From assembly GCA_937881575.1 (NCBI GenBank), contig CALGEI010000199.1, positions 1 through 64,000 on the forward strand: a stretch of 64,000 bases of DNA, written 5' to 3'. The position numbers and the translations under genes were made by a program. The stretch comes from an uncultured Flavobacteriales bacterium (GTDB lineage Bacteria > Bacteroidota > Bacteroidia > Flavobacteriales_D > Sanyastnellaceae). The notes beneath the pieces are model-generated. The model was given only the letters and a program-made list of their open reading frames with translations. It was not told the DNA's origin and made no database searches. Below are positions 62,864 to 64,000 of this stretch, piece after piece. Position 1 is the stretch's first letter. Every line of letters starts with the position of its first letter.

Positions 62864-63363
62864 TGTGGAAAGTATGGGTGTTTCTAGCGCCATTGTGCCC
62901 CATTTGCCAGGACTACACGTTTTATCTCAATGCCATGCATGCGCAATGGGAACAGGAATATCCGGGACAAATTGAGTTCGTGGGATGGTTTCCGAACCCC
63001 ACGGTGTCTGCTGATCAAATCGACGTGTTTGAAGACCGGTATGCTGTAGAATGGGAATTGGCGCGCGACACGGTGGGGTGGTCAGACCGGCTCAACGCCA
63101 ACTGGACGCCCGAAGTTTTTGTGCTGGATTCACTGGGTGAAGTGCGGTATCGTGGCCGAATCAATGATTTCTATTTTGCGTTGGGAAAGCACCGGAATAG
63201 TCCCCGCAATCAGGATTTGCAGGATGCTGTGGAGGCCTTGTTGACGGGGGGAAACCCTGTGAATGCCTACACGGATGTGATTGGATGTCCCATCGAAAAG
63301 AGGATCCCTTTCAATGAATTGTATGGTCATGCAATATTCCCTGCACTGAAAAGTGCGAATTAA
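62863..63363 (+). CDS. Redoxin (thioredoxin-fold protein)
   Basis: A 166-residue thioredoxin-fold protein. The CxxC (CPIC, Cys12 and Cys15) lies in LAPLCPICQDY after the first strand; NWTPEVFVLDSLGEVRYRGRI has the cis-proline strand and the family's YRGRI segment; a third cysteine is in GCPIEKR near the end. In acidobacteria and planctomycetes I recall proteins in which such a redoxin is fused to the cytochrome c-copper monooxygenase module; here it is a separate gene. It has no signal peptide, so it appears cytoplasmic, whereas its neighbours are secreted. Its start is set by the TGATG overlap. Confidence 0.78.
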   Translation: MWKVWVFLAPLCPICQDYTFYLNAMHAQWEQEYPGQIEFVGWFPNPTVSADQIDVFEDRYAVEWELARDTVGWSDRLNANWTPEVFVLDSLGEVRYRGRINDFYFALGKHRNSPRNQDLQDAVEALLTGGNPVNAYTDVIGCPIEKRIPFNELYGHAIFPALKSAN

Positions 63364-63374
63364 AGCATCGCGAT

Positions 63375-63382
63375 TATCTTTG
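63375..63382 (+). promoter_or_regulatory. -7 box of the tRNA-His gene
   Basis: TATCTTTG, an exact TAnnTTTG match, 20 bases before the tRNA. Confidence 0.6.
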
Positions 63383-63402
63383 CGCACCCTTAGGGGTAAA
63401 AC

Positions 63403-63477
63403 GGTGGCTATAGCTCAGCTGGTTAGAGCATCGGTTTGTGGTACCGAGGGTCGTGGGTTCGAGCCCCATTAGCCACC
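63403..63477 (+). tRNA. tRNA-His (GUG)
   Basis: Complete cloverleaf. The acceptor stem is GTGGCTA with TAGCCAC; an extra G at 63403 pairs with the discriminator C at 63477, the identity mark of tRNA-His. The anticodon loop TTGTGGT carries GTG, and the T arm has GTGGG, TTCGAGC and CCCAT. CCA is not fully encoded. Confidence 0.97.
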
Positions 63478-63487
63478 CAACTTCAAA

Positions 63488-63515
63488 GCCTCGCACTTCG
63501 GTGTGGGGCTTTTTT
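63488..63515 (+). terminator. Rho-independent terminator after tRNA-His
   Basis: A nine-pair stem (with two G-U pairs) around a TTCG tetraloop, followed by six T's. Confidence 0.88.
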
Positions 63516-63694
63516 GATGGACAATGCCGATTCTTAGCAGCTTTGCTTTCAAGGAGAGAGCCAACCGAAATTGTCGAATCATCAGCATCCATATGATTCC
63601 AACCAAAACATTATACGAAAATATAAACATCGATAAAATGGTATTTTAATACGATATTTTCTTATCTTAACTGGACCATTTAATCGTCGAAATC

Positions 63695-64000
63695 ATGTTT
63701 GTCCAGCGCCTAAATAGCATTTTGCTGCCTTTGTTGTTTGTCCTGTCCTCCGGAATTGCATCTGCTCAGATGACAGGTCTCTGGGTTGAAACGGTCGTTC
63801 AGCATGACGGAATCATTGGAAATACAGATTTCTCTGGATTGACGACTTACCGCTTGCATGCTGTGATGACGTCTGAATCGGATTTCTTAGGGGCGTCTTT
63901 CGGGAATGCCGCAACTCCTTGCTCCATCTCCACATCGACAAGTTTTTATCAGCACCCAGCGGGGGGGTCGTTTGGAACCGATATCAGTGACTTCTTCACC
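63695..64000 (+). CDS. Exported protein, 3' end missing
   Basis: The first 102 codons of a gene that runs off the window. The product begins with a signal peptide (MFVQRLNSILLPLLFVLSSG with a cut after ASAQ) and continues with short strand-rich sequence, LWVETVVQHDGIIG and TTYRLHAVMTSESDF, as in Bacteroidota adhesin-like or type IX secreted proteins. I cannot name it. The roughly 180 bases between the tRNA terminator and this start hold no gene I can support. Confidence 0.7.
   Translation, partial: MFVQRLNSILLPLLFVLSSGIASAQMTGLWVETVVQHDGIIGNTDFSGLTTYRLHAVMTSESDFLGASFGNAATPCSISTSTSFYQHPAGGSFGTDISDFFT

Noticed and set aside
63374-63592. A 72-codon minus-strand frame across the tRNA
   Set aside because: It is antisense to tRNA-His and its terminator. 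The sequence with GLEPTTLGTTNRCSNQLSY is a well-known artefact in databases, made by antisense reading of tRNA genes.
1-64000. CRISPR arrays, insertion sequences, prophage or integrase genes
   Set aside because: I looked for direct repeats, transposase or integrase motifs and attachment-like repeats, and found none.

Overview
The window looks like a compact chromosomal stretch of a marine-type Bacteroidota, probably Flavobacteriales or a close relative. The evidence is indirect: type IX secretion C-terminal domains, promoters of the TAnnTTTG class instead of sigma70 boxes, DUF3822 beside rsmD and coaD, lineage-type small genes, an LptD of the Bacteroidota kind, a bacillithiol gene (bshB1) and a CrtYcd-type carotenoid operon. 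I see no insertion sequence, prophage or CRISPR array, and no gap between genes longer than about 260 bases.

Layout. Bases 1-8.5 kb: aconitase (5' end missing), a PdeM-like phosphoesterase, a lipoprotein, a NamZ-type muramidase, an FtsX-type permease, a cystathionine beta-synthase-like enzyme and ornithine aminotransferase. 8.7-17.5 kb: ndk, a RecD-like helicase, a run of a membrane protein, DUF3822, rsmD, coaD and an exported protein, then NUDIX/pyrE/SRPBCC/birA. 17.6-25.3 kb: rsfS, ftsH, DUF2007, cdsA and psd in one run, an exported Asp-box protein with a type IX signal, cinA-like and rpmB. 25.4-36.3 kb: prohibitin-like protein; a minus-strand run of amidase, MCE protein, two Fe-S redox proteins, fabG and a VWA protein; divergent lptD; a small membrane protein. 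36.3-49.3 kb: ridA, pabA/trpG, a three-lipoprotein operon (CsgG-like plus two LPP20-like), a saccharopine dehydrogenase-like enzyme, ispH, mutL, two rhomboid proteases and an EEP-family hydrolase. 49.3-56.1 kb: an eight-gene carotenoid operon on the minus strand. 56.2-59.4 kb: bshB1, a flippase and a glycosyltransferase. 59.4-63.4 kb: two tandem heme c/type II copper monooxygenases followed by a redoxin. 63.4-64 kb: tRNA-His and the start of an exported protein.

The carotenoid operon holds enough to predict a monocyclic, 1'-hydroxylated saproxanthin-like pigment; ispH elsewhere in the window supplies the isoprenoid precursors. The most unusual system is the tandem heme-copper monooxygenase/redoxin locus. 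The most striking signal that is not a gene is a repeated promoter layout: eight genes carry a TAnnTTYG-like -7 box exactly four bases before their ATG, which predicts leaderless mRNAs, and in one case (birA) decides the start codon. Two divergent gene pairs (NUDIX/pyrE and amidase/lptD) have starts abutting or overlapping at a CATG, so their promoters must lie inside each other's coding sequence.
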